A stretch of 64,000 nt of DNA, from positions 1-64,000 of the forward strand of contig CAIOGZ010000008.1 of the NCBI GenBank assembly GCA_903858015.1. The letters run 5' to 3'. This document shows positions 51,379 to 59,068 of the stretch, in pieces. Every line of letters begins with the position of its first letter. The first letter of the stretch is position 1. A program made the position numbers and the translations under genes. A model generated the notes under the pieces. The model saw only the letters and a program-made list of their open reading frames with translations. It was not told the origin of the DNA and searched no databases. This DNA is from an uncultured cyanobacterium. GTDB lineage: Bacteria; Cyanobacteriota; Cyanobacteriia; PCC-6307; Cyanobiaceae.

Positions 51379-51921
51379 ATGCCCCGTTCGCTCCCACCGA
51401 TCCCCTCCCCGGCCCCTGCGGCACCACCCTCCGCGGCCGCCCGCTCCCTTGGCCCGCTGGAACTGGCGCAGCGGCTGGCCCGCCCGGAGCTGGCTGCGGC
51501 ATCCGGGGCGGATCCCACCTCACTGCTGGTGGTGGATGTGCGCTCGCGGCGCCAGTTTGCCCGAGGTCACCTGCCCCTCAGCCATCCGATTCCGGCCGGT
51601 CTGCTGGTGAGTGGCGAATGGCCGGACGGTGATCTCCTCCTGGTGGACGACGGCAACGGTGAAGCCGAACGCGTGCGGGAGGCCCTGCACCGCGCCGGCT
51701 ATCCACGCCGGATTCTCCAGCTCACCGGAGGCTTTGTAGCCTGGCGGGCTGCCGGCTTCCCTGTCGAAGCGTCGCGGCCGCCCTGGTCCTGGCACCGCTG
51801 GCTGGGACGCAACGGGCCCACCGCCCCGGCCCTTCCGGATCTGCAGGACCTCCTTGGGCACCCGGACCTCGAGCAGCTCCTGGGCAGCGACGAGCGATTG
51901 CCCGGGCTGCGCCGGGCCTGA
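51379..51921 (+). CDS. Rhodanese-like domain protein without the catalytic cysteine
   Basis: 180 residues. The rhodanese fold is recognisable: LLVVDVRSRRQFARGHLPLSHPIP (the CH2A region) and RILQLTGGFVAWRAAGFPVE (the C-terminal helix region). The active-site loop, normally Cys-x-x-Gly-x-Arg, reads VDDGNGEAERV, with no Cys. It therefore cannot be a sulfurtransferase of the usual kind, and may bind or sense rather than transfer. An Ala/Pro-rich N-terminus and a C-terminal tail with LPDLQDLLGHPDLEQLLG surround the domain. It is encoded before chrA on the same strand. Confidence 0.8.
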   Translation: MPRSLPPIPSPAPAAPPSAAARSLGPLELAQRLARPELAAASGADPTSLLVVDVRSRRQFARGHLPLSHPIPAGLLVSGEWPDGDLLLVDDGNGEAERVREALHRAGYPRRILQLTGGFVAWRAAGFPVEASRPPWSWHRWLGRNGPTAPALPDLQDLLGHPDLEQLLGSDERLPGLRRA

Positions 51922-51952
51922 GCCCCGGCAGCCCTTCTCCCTGGTCACCCCC

Positions 51953-53431
51953 ATGTGCGCACCGGCCAGCTCAGGCCCCCTGGCGTTCCCTCCGGTGCCC
52001 GCTGCGGCCGGTCCAGCTTCCTTGGCTTCCCTTGCGGAGGCAGCTCCCTCCGTTTCGCTGCAGCAAGCTGCCCGTTTCTGGCTGCACCTGGGCCTGGTGA
52101 GCTTCGGCGGCCCGGCCGGCCAGATCGCCATGCTCCACCGCGAACTGGTGGACCAGCGGCGCTGGATCTCGGAAGCCCGCTTCCTGCACGCCCTGAATTA
52201 CTGCCAGTTGCTGCCGGGTCCGGAGGCGATCCAGCTGGCCACCTACCTGGGCTGGCTGCTGCACGGCACCCGGGGGGGCCTGATCGCCGGGGGGCTCTTT
52301 TTGCTTCCCTCGGTGGTGCTGCTGCTGCTGCTGAGTTCGCTCTACGCGCTGTGGGGCCATCTGCCCCTGCTGGCTGGCATCTTCTGGGCCCTCAAACCGG
52401 CCGTGCTGGCGATCGTGATCCAGGCCTGCTGGCGCCTGGGGCGCCGCACCCTCAAGGGCCCCCTGGCCGTGGTGATCGCCGCCGCCGCCCTGCTGGGATT
52501 GCAGGGACTCAGCCTGCCCCAGCCCATGCTGATCGCCCTGGCGGCGCTCACCGGCTGGATCGCTGAGCGGTTGCGACCCGGCATCCTGGTGCCCGCCGCC
52601 GGGCCTTCTCCCAGAAGCTCCCAGGCGTCTGCACCGGCGCAAGCCGCACTGCTGCCTCAGAAGCCGGCCTCGGCATCGGACCCAGCACCTGCGGCGGCAA
52701 GGCTCGAAGCGCTCCATGGCGACGACACGGCCACCCCTGCCCACGCCCGCCTCCGGCCCCGGCATCTGGCCCTCACCCTGCTGGCGGGTGGAGCCGCCGT
52801 GGCCCTGCCGCTCGGCCTGCTCTGCCTGCTGGAGGGCTGGAACGGCCCCCTGGCCACCATGGCCCGCTTCTTCAGTCGGGTGGCCCTGGTGAGCTTTGGC
52901 GGGGCCTACGCGGTGTTGCCCTACGTGGCCCAGGGCGCCGTGGAGCAGTTCGGTTGGCTGAGCGCGGCCCAGATGGTGGATGGGCTGGCCCTGGGGGAAA
53001 CCACCCCCGGCCCGCTGATCATCGTGGTGGCCTTCGTGGGGGTGCTGGGGGGCTGGCATGCCAAAGGCTCCTTGGCCTATGCCCTGCTGGCCGGGCTCGT
53101 GGTGGTGTGGTTCACGTTCTTGCCTTCGTTTCTGTTCATCCTGGCGGGCGGCCCCCTGGTGGAATCCAGCCGCGGCGAGGCGCGGCTGGCCGGGCCGATG
53201 CGGGCGATCGGCGCCGCCGTGGTGGGCATGGTGGCCAGCCTGGCGCTGCTGTTCGCGGCGCCGGTGCTCTGGCCGGCGGGCCCGGCTGCCGGCCTGGACC
53301 GGGCCTCCCTGGGGCTGCTGGCGGCATCCCTGCTGCTGTTGTTCGGCCGGGGCTGGGGCGTGCTGCCCCTGATCGGCAGCGCGGCGCTGCTGGGGCTGGC
53401 GCGGCTGGCCCTGGCAGCCATCGCCGGCTAG
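51953..53431 (+). CDS. chrA: Chromate transporter ChrA (bidomain, long-chain)
   Basis: 492 residues from ATG 51953. Two homologous halves are present: FWLHLGLVSFGGPAGQIAMLHRELVDQRRWISEARFLHALNYCQLLPGPEAIQLATYLGWLLHGTRGG in the first, and FFSRVALVSFGGAYAVLPYVAQGAVEQFGWLSAAQMVDGLALGETTPGPLIIVVAFVG in the second. A Pro/Ala linker joins them. About ten helices are visible. The CHR family exports chromate or, in some cases, takes part in sulfate-related transport. The proximity of sulfate genes is suggestive. ATG 51953 begins a short Ala/Pro leader; upstream sequence in the frame overlaps the rhodanese gene. The 3' end carries a tandem repeat. Confidence 0.94.
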   Translation: MCAPASSGPLAFPPVPAAAGPASLASLAEAAPSVSLQQAARFWLHLGLVSFGGPAGQIAMLHRELVDQRRWISEARFLHALNYCQLLPGPEAIQLATYLGWLLHGTRGGLIAGGLFLLPSVVLLLLLSSLYALWGHLPLLAGIFWALKPAVLAIVIQACWRLGRRTLKGPLAVVIAAAALLGLQGLSLPQPMLIALAALTGWIAERLRPGILVPAAGPSPRSSQASAPAQAALLPQKPASASDPAPAAARLEALHGDDTATPAHARLRPRHLALTLLAGGAAVALPLGLLCLLEGWNGPLATMARFFSRVALVSFGGAYAVLPYVAQGAVEQFGWLSAAQMVDGLALGETTPGPLIIVVAFVGVLGGWHAKGSLAYALLAGLVVVWFTFLPSFLFILAGGPLVESSRGEARLAGPMRAIGAAVVGMVASLALLFAAPVLWPAGPAAGLDRASLGLLAASLLLLFGRGWGVLPLIGSAALLGLARLALAAIAG

Positions 53432-53433
53432 CC

Positions 53434-53511
53434 GCAACAACCCGGACGGCAACAATCCGGACGGCAACAATCCCCGCGCGGCAACAATCCCGCGCGACAA
53501 CAATCCCGCGC
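53434..53511. repeat. 15-17-bp tandem repeats between chrA and the pLGIC-like gene
   Basis: Five units based on GCAACAATCCCGCGC: 53434-53448, 53449-53463 (GGACG endings), 53464-53480 (17 bp), 53481-53495 and 53496-53511 (16 bp), followed by a partial unit. The array starts three bases after the chrA stop and ends 12 bp before the stop of the convergent gene. Unit length varies, unlike the other arrays. Confidence 0.8.
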
Positions 53512-53523
53512 GACAAAAGCCAG

Positions 53524-54609
53524 CTAGCCAATGACCGCCGCATAGGCAATCACTACAACATTAACAACAACAAAACTCGACAAATAGATCGGCATGTGGA
53601 TGGTGCGGTCCATGCGCCGGGCAAAATCCTGGCGGCCGGCTTCACAGCGCAAGTAGGCGACTAGGGCCAGGACACTGGCAATCAGTATATAAAGAATAGA
53701 GATGATGTGGATCATGTCCGTGAGAGTGATGTCTTCCGAAAGCCCCAGGGTGGATTCGGCTTGCTGCATGTTCACGATCGCGGCAAACAGGCAGCCCACC
53801 AACAGGCCGGTGCGGCCGCTGACGATATCCGGCTCTCGCACATCCATCAAGAAGGCGCTGCCGGCGATGATCACGGCGGCATAGACGCCCGTGCAGAGCT
53901 TCAGGAAGCTGGTGACGCGAGCCCGTTGCAGGGTGATCTCCACCCTCATCCTGCTGTAGGTGCCCTTGCCATTGAGATGGCGATCGGGCTTGCCGAAATT
54001 GGTGGAATAGCTGTGCTCAACTTCATTGAGGCTGAAGTTAGAGGCGATCCAATCGCCATCGTTGATGCTTGGACTGTAGCCGGAGTGGGAATAATCGGGA
54101 GTGATCACAAAGTTGGTTACATCCGCTCTTACGCTTTCAAATTCAAAAACGATGGTATGGCGATCAAATGGAAAGTTTTTGGCGGACCAATGATGAAAGA
54201 ACGTGCCCTCCACCGTGCGCTCCGACCAATACACCAGCGGGCTGTTGGGAAAATAGCCGGATTCATTCGGCAGCTTCTGGGTCGTGGTCTCGCTGATCGT
54301 CAGCCCATTGGAATTGAGCACATTCAGATCCTTGAGCGGCCTGTCTTCGGCCGAAGGGCAGACGCTCCAGAGCCGGATTGAGGCGAACAGACTGCGATCG
54401 GCAAACTTGTAATCACGCATGTCTTGCAGATACACGCCCATCAAGCAGGTGTGCGGCTCATTCAAGATGCGCTTCGGCGTGCTGCCAGCGCTGGCGGCGA
54501 GCGGCGGCAGCAGGGCGAGCAGCGCCGCCATCAGGCCCGCCAGGATCGCCATCCGCAGGGCGCCCAGCCTGCGGCGGGGCCGGGCCAGGCGAACGCTGGT
54601 CGGGCTCAT
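53524..54609 (-). CDS. Pentameric ligand-gated ion channel (pLGIC)-like protein
   Basis: 361 residues. A signal peptide (about 17-42) is followed by a beta-rich extracellular domain (about 45-230) with SAKNFPFDRHTIVFEFES. This is the FPFD 'Pro-loop' of prokaryotic pentameric channels such as GLIC/ELIC. Four helices follow: M1 (about 233-255), M2 (about 262-280, in SGRTGLLVGCLFAAIVN), M3 (about 296-320, starting TLTDMIHIISILYIL) and M4 (about 339-360). The layout, including the short M2-M3 loop and Asp before M3, matches the family. No ligand can be inferred. The ATG overlaps the cheR stop (ATGA, 54606-54609), so it is translationally coupled to a chemosensory gene. Channel function is unproven. 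Confidence 0.75.
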   Translation of the reverse strand: MSPTSVRLARPRRRLGALRMAILAGLMAALLALLPPLAASAGSTPKRILNEPHTCLMGVYLQDMRDYKFADRSLFASIRLWSVCPSAEDRPLKDLNVLNSNGLTISETTTQKLPNESGYFPNSPLVYWSERTVEGTFFHHWSAKNFPFDRHTIVFEFESVRADVTNFVITPDYSHSGYSPSINDGDWIASNFSLNEVEHSYSTNFGKPDRHLNGKGTYSRMRVEITLQRARVTSFLKLCTGVYAAVIIAGSAFLMDVREPDIVSGRTGLLVGCLFAAIVNMQQAESTLGLSEDITLTDMIHIISILYILIASVLALVAYLRCEAGRQDFARRMDRTIHMPIYLSSFVVVNVVVIAYAAVIG

Positions 54610-55898
54610 GGCTCCAGGCGTGCCAACCGGCCCTGGAACTGGCGGCTGCGTTCAACCTGGCCGAGCTGGCGGGTGAGCTGGATCATCGCCTTGAGGGCGG
54701 CGCGGCAGTCGGGCTTGAGATACAGACACTTCTGCAGAGACTCGAGCGCCTCCTGCGGACGGTTGTGGCTCAGCATCCAGGCGGCAAGCTGCAGATAGGC
54801 GGCGTCGGAATAGGGATTGCGCTGCAGCTCCAGCGCAAAGCGCTGCAGTTGCGTGGGGGGCGCAGGGGCAGGGGCACGGGCAGTTGCAGTGGCAGGCGTA
54901 GTGGCAGGGGGGGTGGCAGTGACAGGGGTGGTGGCGGGGGCAGGGCCGGGGCGCTCCCTCCCGGCCGGGGCGAGCCGGGGCCGGCGGGCAGCGGCGGCAG
55001 GGGCCGGCCTGGGGAGGCGGGGGGCTGGGGCAGCCGGTGCAGGATCAGCCGATCGGATCGCGGCGGGCAGCAGCGGCGGGCAGGCCTGGGCAGCGCGGCG
55101 CCGGTAGCCGAACACGAAGGGCTCCCGGATCGCCTCGAACAGGGCGGATGGCACCTTGCCGGTTTCGGCGGAGCCCACGATCAGCAGTCCCCCCGGCTTG
55201 AGTAGGCCAGCCAGCGAGGCAAGCAGCTGCTGGCTAGCTGCCTCCTCGAGATAGATCATTAAGTTGCGGCAGAAGATCACGTCGTACTGGCTGGCCAGCT
55301 CGGCCAGCGCCACCATCAGATTGGCGCGCCGGAAATGCACCGTCTGGCGGATCGCCGCATGGGGAGTCAGGCCCTGGTCGGTGGCCTGGAAATGCTGCTG
55401 CTGCTCCGCCTCGCTGACCCCCCGGAAGGAGTGCTTGCCATACACCGCCTGGCGGGCCCGGCGGATCGACTGGCGGCTGATATCGATGGCATCGATGCTG
55501 AAGGCCTGCTCCGCTAATCCCATGGCCAGCAGGGTCATGGCGATCGAATAGGGCTCCTCGCCCGTGGAGCAGGGGGCGCTCAGCAACCGCAGCGGCTGGC
55601 TGGGCGGGCCACCCTGCAGCAGCCCGGCCAGATACTGCCGCAGGTAGGCATAGGGATGGCGATCGCGAAAAAACCAGGTTTCGGGTACCACCAGCAGCTC
55701 CACCAGCTCCTGTTGCTCGTCCTGGGAGATCAGCAGTAGCTCAAGGTAGGGCGCCGCATCGCCGAGGCCCGTGGCCTGGAGGCGCTGCTGCACAGCGCGC
55801 TTGAGGCTGTGACTGCCGATGATCGTGGTGCTGATGCCGCTATAAGCGGCCAACCACTCGGCAATGCCGCAGAGATCAGCCGGGAGATTACTGGCCAA
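54606..55898 (-). CDS. cheR: CheR-type methyltransferase with TPR tail (WspC-like)
   Basis: 430 residues if TTG 55898 is used. It has an N-terminal CheR domain (YLELLLISQDEQQELVELLVVPETWFFRD), then the SAM-binding LRLLSAPCSTGEEPYSIAMTLL, IDAIDISRQSIRRA and VIFCRNLMIYLEE. A Pro/Ala/Thr-rich linker and a C-terminal TPR segment (FALELQRNPYSDAAYLQLAAWML, ALESLQKCLYLKPDCRAALKAM) follow. A CheR-TPR fusion is the WspC plan. It methylates glutamates of the MCP at 56.6 kb. The start is uncertain: upstream in-frame codons extend to 55979 but overlap cheW, and the TTG has no clear ribosome site. It follows cheW and is coupled to the channel gene after it. Confidence 0.88.
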   Translation of the reverse strand: MASNLPADLCGIAEWLAAYSGISTTIIGSHSLKRAVQQRLQATGLGDAAPYLELLLISQDEQQELVELLVVPETWFFRDRHPYAYLRQYLAGLLQGGPPSQPLRLLSAPCSTGEEPYSIAMTLLAMGLAEQAFSIDAIDISRQSIRRARQAVYGKHSFRGVSEAEQQQHFQATDQGLTPHAAIRQTVHFRRANLMVALAELASQYDVIFCRNLMIYLEEAASQQLLASLAGLLKPGGLLIVGSAETGKVPSALFEAIREPFVFGYRRRAAQACPPLLPAAIRSADPAPAAPAPRLPRPAPAAAARRPRLAPAGRERPGPAPATTPVTATPPATTPATATARAPAPAPPTQLQRFALELQRNPYSDAAYLQLAAWMLSHNRPQEALESLQKCLYLKPDCRAALKAMIQLTRQLGQVERSRQFQGRLARLEP

Positions 55899-56421
55899 GG
55901 CCGATCGGATTATGGAGGGGGTTGATCTGCTCGAGCAACACCTTGAGGTGGAGAATCTGCACCATTCCCCGCTCATCAAGGGTCATGCCGCCAAGATAGG
56001 GCTTACTGCCCGAATTGAGCCCCGTAGCATGGAAGGCATTCAGGGGACGGCTGATCGTGTCGGTGACGCCTTCAGAGAGTAGGCCGATATAATGCTCCTT
56101 GTCATTGTTGTGTGATGATGTAACCATGATGATGCGGCTGCTGAGATTTTGGCCGCTGGGGCGATTCTGGATCAGGAAACAAAGATCAATCACGGGCACC
56201 ACAACGCCACGGTAATTAAATAGACCCGAAACATAGCCGGGAAGATTGACAGCGGGCCTGAGCGAAACCCTGGGAATCACCTCCACAACGTCTTTGCTTT
56301 CCATGGCGTAGAGGGGGCCGCCGGCCGAAAACAGCAGCAGTAAGACGGCCGGATTCAAGGCGCCGCTGCGGCCATTCGGCGCTATCGGTCTTGGGACTGC
56401 CACAGGGCCTCGGGCACACAT
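55888..56421 (-). CDS. cheW: CheW-domain coupling protein (WspB-like)
   Basis: 177 residues. The CheW fold shows LLLFSAGGPLYAMESKDVVEVIPRVSLRPAVNLPGYVSGLFNYRGVVVPVIDLCFLI, the strand-rich P5-like core, then a C-terminal segment GGMTLDERGMVQILHLKVLLEQINP. It bridges the chemoreceptor and the CheA histidine kinase. It begins the minus-strand arm of the cluster (cheW, cheR, pLGIC). The stop overlaps the proposed cheR start region. It faces the MCP gene across a 177-bp divergent intergenic region. Placing it as WspB is by context. Confidence 0.88.
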   Translation of the reverse strand: MCARGPVAVPRPIAPNGRSGALNPAVLLLLFSAGGPLYAMESKDVVEVIPRVSLRPAVNLPGYVSGLFNYRGVVVPVIDLCFLIQNRPSGQNLSSRIIMVTSSHNNDKEHYIGLLSEGVTDTISRPLNAFHATGLNSGSKPYLGGMTLDERGMVQILHLKVLLEQINPLHNPIGLGQ

Positions 56422-56598
56422 TAGGGAACGTGATCGTATGGTCGGCGGCCTCAGCCGCTAAGGCAGCCGCCAGAAAAAACGGTACGAATTGCGGCGCTTC
56501 CCCCGCCCCGTTGGCTGGCTGGGGCGTGGAAAGCCGGGGCTTGGACTTGACAAGAAGGGCGGGGATGCCGTTAGTGTACAACAAGTTCCCTACATGCC
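56422..56598. promoter_or_regulatory. Divergent intergenic region between the two arms of the Wsp-like cluster
   Basis: 177 bp separating the cheW start (minus strand) and the MCP start (plus strand). It must hold both promoters, so both arms can be co-regulated. I do not see a convincing -10/-35 pair or a palindrome that would name a regulator. The assignment rests only on gene orientation. Confidence 0.5.
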
Positions 56599-58293
56599 GT
56601 GTCGAGCGCCGTTCCTGGGGTCAAGAAGCAATCGATGCAAAGCCAGCTGCGGCTGGCCTTCCTCGGCATGGGAGGCCTGGCCATGCTGGTGGCCCTGTTG
56701 GGGCTGCGCACCACCACCTCGTTGAGCTCCCACATCAAAGAACTTGGTCTGAATCGTCTGCCTTCCGTGGATGGCCTCTGGAAGGTGAACGAGGGCCATA
56801 CCCAGGTTCAGTCGTCGGAGAATGCCATCCTCTCCCCGGGGGGCAGCGCCGCCGAACGCCAGCAGCAGCTGCGCCGGATCGATGGGGCCTGGAAGCAGAT
56901 CAATGCCGGCTTCAAGGAATACGAAGCCGCGGGATCCACGCCCGAAGAACAACGCCTTTACGCCGAATTTAAGCAGGCCTGGGCTGCCTGGGAGAGCGAC
57001 CACAAGGAACTGCTCCGGTCCGTCAGCAACCTCGGCAATGCTCCCTTTCCAGCTGCAAACACTCCCCAGGGCAAAGCCATTTTCGGCATCTCCCAGCGCG
57101 CGGCGGGCAGCTTCAGCACGGCTACCGACGCCGTCACCAAGGTGATCGATCTCAACTACGAGCTCGGCTCCGATGCTGCCGCTGCGGGCGAGGCGGACAG
57201 CCGCTCCTCCCTGTTCTGGTCGGTCGTGGCCCTGCTGGCCGCCCCCGCGATCGGCTGGTTCGCGGCCAACTACTTCACCCGCACCATCGCCAAACCGCTC
57301 GGAGCCCGGATCAGCGAAGTGGTGGACGTGGCGGAGACCGTGGCCGGCGGTGATCTCACCCGCAACGTGCCCGACTCCCAGGATGGCGATGAACTCGGCA
57401 AGCTCCAAAACGCCATCCACGTGATGGTGGACAACCTCGGCACCCTGGTGCGCCAGATCCAGAGTTCCGGGGTTCAGATCACCACCTCCACCACCGAGAT
57501 CGCCGCCTCCGGCAAGCAGCTGGAGGCCACGGTGGCCGAACAGCTCGCCTCCACCAATGAGGTGACCGCCACCGCCCAGCAGATCGCCGCCACCTCGATG
57601 ACCGTGGTGCGGGCCATGGACGATGTCAAGGGCAAGGCGGTCGAGACCGCCGAATCCGCCGCCCATAGCCAGCAGGACCTCGACCAGATGGAGAAGGTGA
57701 TGCGCGATCTGGTCACCGCCACCGCCGCGATCACCTCCAAGCTGGATGTGATGCATGAGAAGGCCAACAACATCAACACCGTGGTGACCACGATCACCAA
57801 GGTGGCCGACCAGACCAACCTGCTCAGCCTCAACGCCGCCATCGAAGCCGAAAAAGCCGGCGAATACGGCACCGGTTTTGCCGTGGTGGCCCGCGAGATC
57901 CGCCGCCTCGCCGACCAGACGGCCGTGGCCACCCTCGAGATCGAGCAGATGGTCAAGGAGATGCAGGGGGCCGTATCGATCGGCGTGATGGAGATGGATC
58001 ACTTCAGCAAAACCGTCACCTCCGCCGTCGAAGACGTGGTGCGCATCAGTGATCAGGTGGAACTGGTGATCGAGCAGGTGCAGGGCCTCACCCCCAAATT
58101 CGAGCTGGTGGGCCAGAGCATCCAGGAGCAATCCCAGGGCGCCCAGCAGATCAGCGAGGCGATGCAGCAGCTCAGCCAGGGCTCCCAGCAGACCTCCGAT
58201 GCCCTGCGGGAATCGAACCGGGCCCTGGAAACCCTCGACGAATCGACCCAGGCAATGCGCACGGAAATCTCCCGCTTCCATGTCGTCAACTGA
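56599..58293 (+). CDS. Methyl-accepting chemotaxis protein (WspA-like)
   Basis: 564 residues from GTG 56599 (ATG 56635 is an alternative). TM1 (about 18-36) and TM2 (about 205-228) flank a helical extracytoplasmic sensor of about 170 residues, of the four-helix-bundle type. A HAMP domain (about 230-285) leads to the signalling hairpin ADQTNLLSLNAAIEAEKAGEYGTGFAVVAREIRRLADQTAVATLEIEQMVKEMQ. The hairpin, with EKAGEYG and ADQTAVATLEIEQM, is close to that of Pseudomonas WspA, which senses surface contact. Long Gln/Ser helical stretches at the C-terminus bear methylation sites. It opens the plus-strand arm; its stop overlaps the next gene. Confidence 0.92.
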   Translation: MSSAVPGVKKQSMQSQLRLAFLGMGGLAMLVALLGLRTTTSLSSHIKELGLNRLPSVDGLWKVNEGHTQVQSSENAILSPGGSAAERQQQLRRIDGAWKQINAGFKEYEAAGSTPEEQRLYAEFKQAWAAWESDHKELLRSVSNLGNAPFPAANTPQGKAIFGISQRAAGSFSTATDAVTKVIDLNYELGSDAAAAGEADSRSSLFWSVVALLAAPAIGWFAANYFTRTIAKPLGARISEVVDVAETVAGGDLTRNVPDSQDGDELGKLQNAIHVMVDNLGTLVRQIQSSGVQITTSTTEIAASGKQLEATVAEQLASTNEVTATAQQIAATSMTVVRAMDDVKGKAVETAESAAHSQQDLDQMEKVMRDLVTATAAITSKLDVMHEKANNINTVVTTITKVADQTNLLSLNAAIEAEKAGEYGTGFAVVAREIRRLADQTAVATLEIEQMVKEMQGAVSIGVMEMDHFSKTVTSAVEDVVRISDQVELVIEQVQGLTPKFELVGQSIQEQSQGAQQISEAMQQLSQGSQQTSDALRESNRALETLDESTQAMRTEISRFHVVN

Positions 58294-59068
58294 TGCCGGC
58301 TTCGATCCGCAAGGTCTGCACGCCAGCCCTGCGGCCGCCCTGCATGCCAGCCCTGGGGCGGTTGAGCCCAGCGCCACGCGGCTGGATGACTGCTGGAACC
58401 GCATCGGCGTGTTCGGGGATCGCTCTTGCCCGGAACTGCTCAACTGCGTGCACTGCCGCAACTGCCCGGTGTATTCGGCGGCCGGTCGCAGCCTGCTGGA
58501 GCGCCTCCCGCCCGGCGATTACCTGCAGGAATGGACCACGGTGCTGGCCGAAACCAAGCGGGGTTCCGAGAGCTCAACCCTCTCGGCCGATGGTTCGGTG
58601 GTGCGCAGTGATCAATCCCTCTCGGTGATGATCTTTCGCCTCGCCCGGGAGCTGTTCGCCCTGCCGGTAGGTGTGTTCCTGGAGGTGTCCTCCCCGTTTG
58701 TGGTGCATTCGGTGCCGGGCCGCAGCAATCAGTTGTTTCTGGGCATGGTGAATGTGCGCGGCGAAATCATGCTGGCCGCCTCGCTCACCAATCTGCTCGG
58801 CCTCAGCGTGGAGAGGGGCAGCGGCCCGCAAGCGGCTGGCCGCATGGCCGTGGCCGGCACGCCGGCAGGCAAGTGGGTGTTCCCGATCGATGAGATCTAC
58901 GGCATCTATCTCTTCAACCGCGACGACGTCAAACCGGCTCCGGTGGTGATCACCAACGCCGACCATTCCTACGCCTGCGGTGTTTTCCAGTGGCAGAACC
59001 GTTCGGTGGCCCTGCTCGATCCTGACCACATCTTCAGCATGCTGACCACGGAGATCTCAGCTCCATGA
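58280..59068 (+). CDS. cheW: CheW-domain protein with N-terminal Cys-rich segment (WspD-like)
   Basis: 262 residues from ATG 58280, overlapping the MCP stop by 14 bases. The N-terminal segment LDDCWNRIGVFGDRSCPELLNCVHCRNCPVYSAAGRSLLERLPPGDYLQEW is the distinctive WspD cysteine-rich motif (five to six Cys), which could bind metal. The C-terminal CheW fold shows VMIFRLARELFALPVGVFLEVSSPFVVHSVPGRSNQLFLGMVNVRGEIMLAASLTNLLGL. It is a second coupling protein for the same array. The stop overlaps the cheA ATG (ATGA). Together with the MCP and CheA it forms the signalling core. Confidence 0.92.
   Translation: MSSTDAGFDPQGLHASPAAALHASPGAVEPSATRLDDCWNRIGVFGDRSCPELLNCVHCRNCPVYSAAGRSLLERLPPGDYLQEWTTVLAETKRGSESSTLSADGSVVRSDQSLSVMIFRLARELFALPVGVFLEVSSPFVVHSVPGRSNQLFLGMVNVRGEIMLAASLTNLLGLSVERGSGPQAAGRMAVAGTPAGKWVFPIDEIYGIYLFNRDDVKPAPVVITNADHSYACGVFQWQNRSVALLDPDHIFSMLTTEISAP

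Noticed and set aside
56590-58461. A 623-residue open frame antisense to the MCP gene
   Set aside because: Its His/Gly/Leu-rich text is the mirror of the MCP codons. The plus strand encodes a clear MCP, so this is a shadow.
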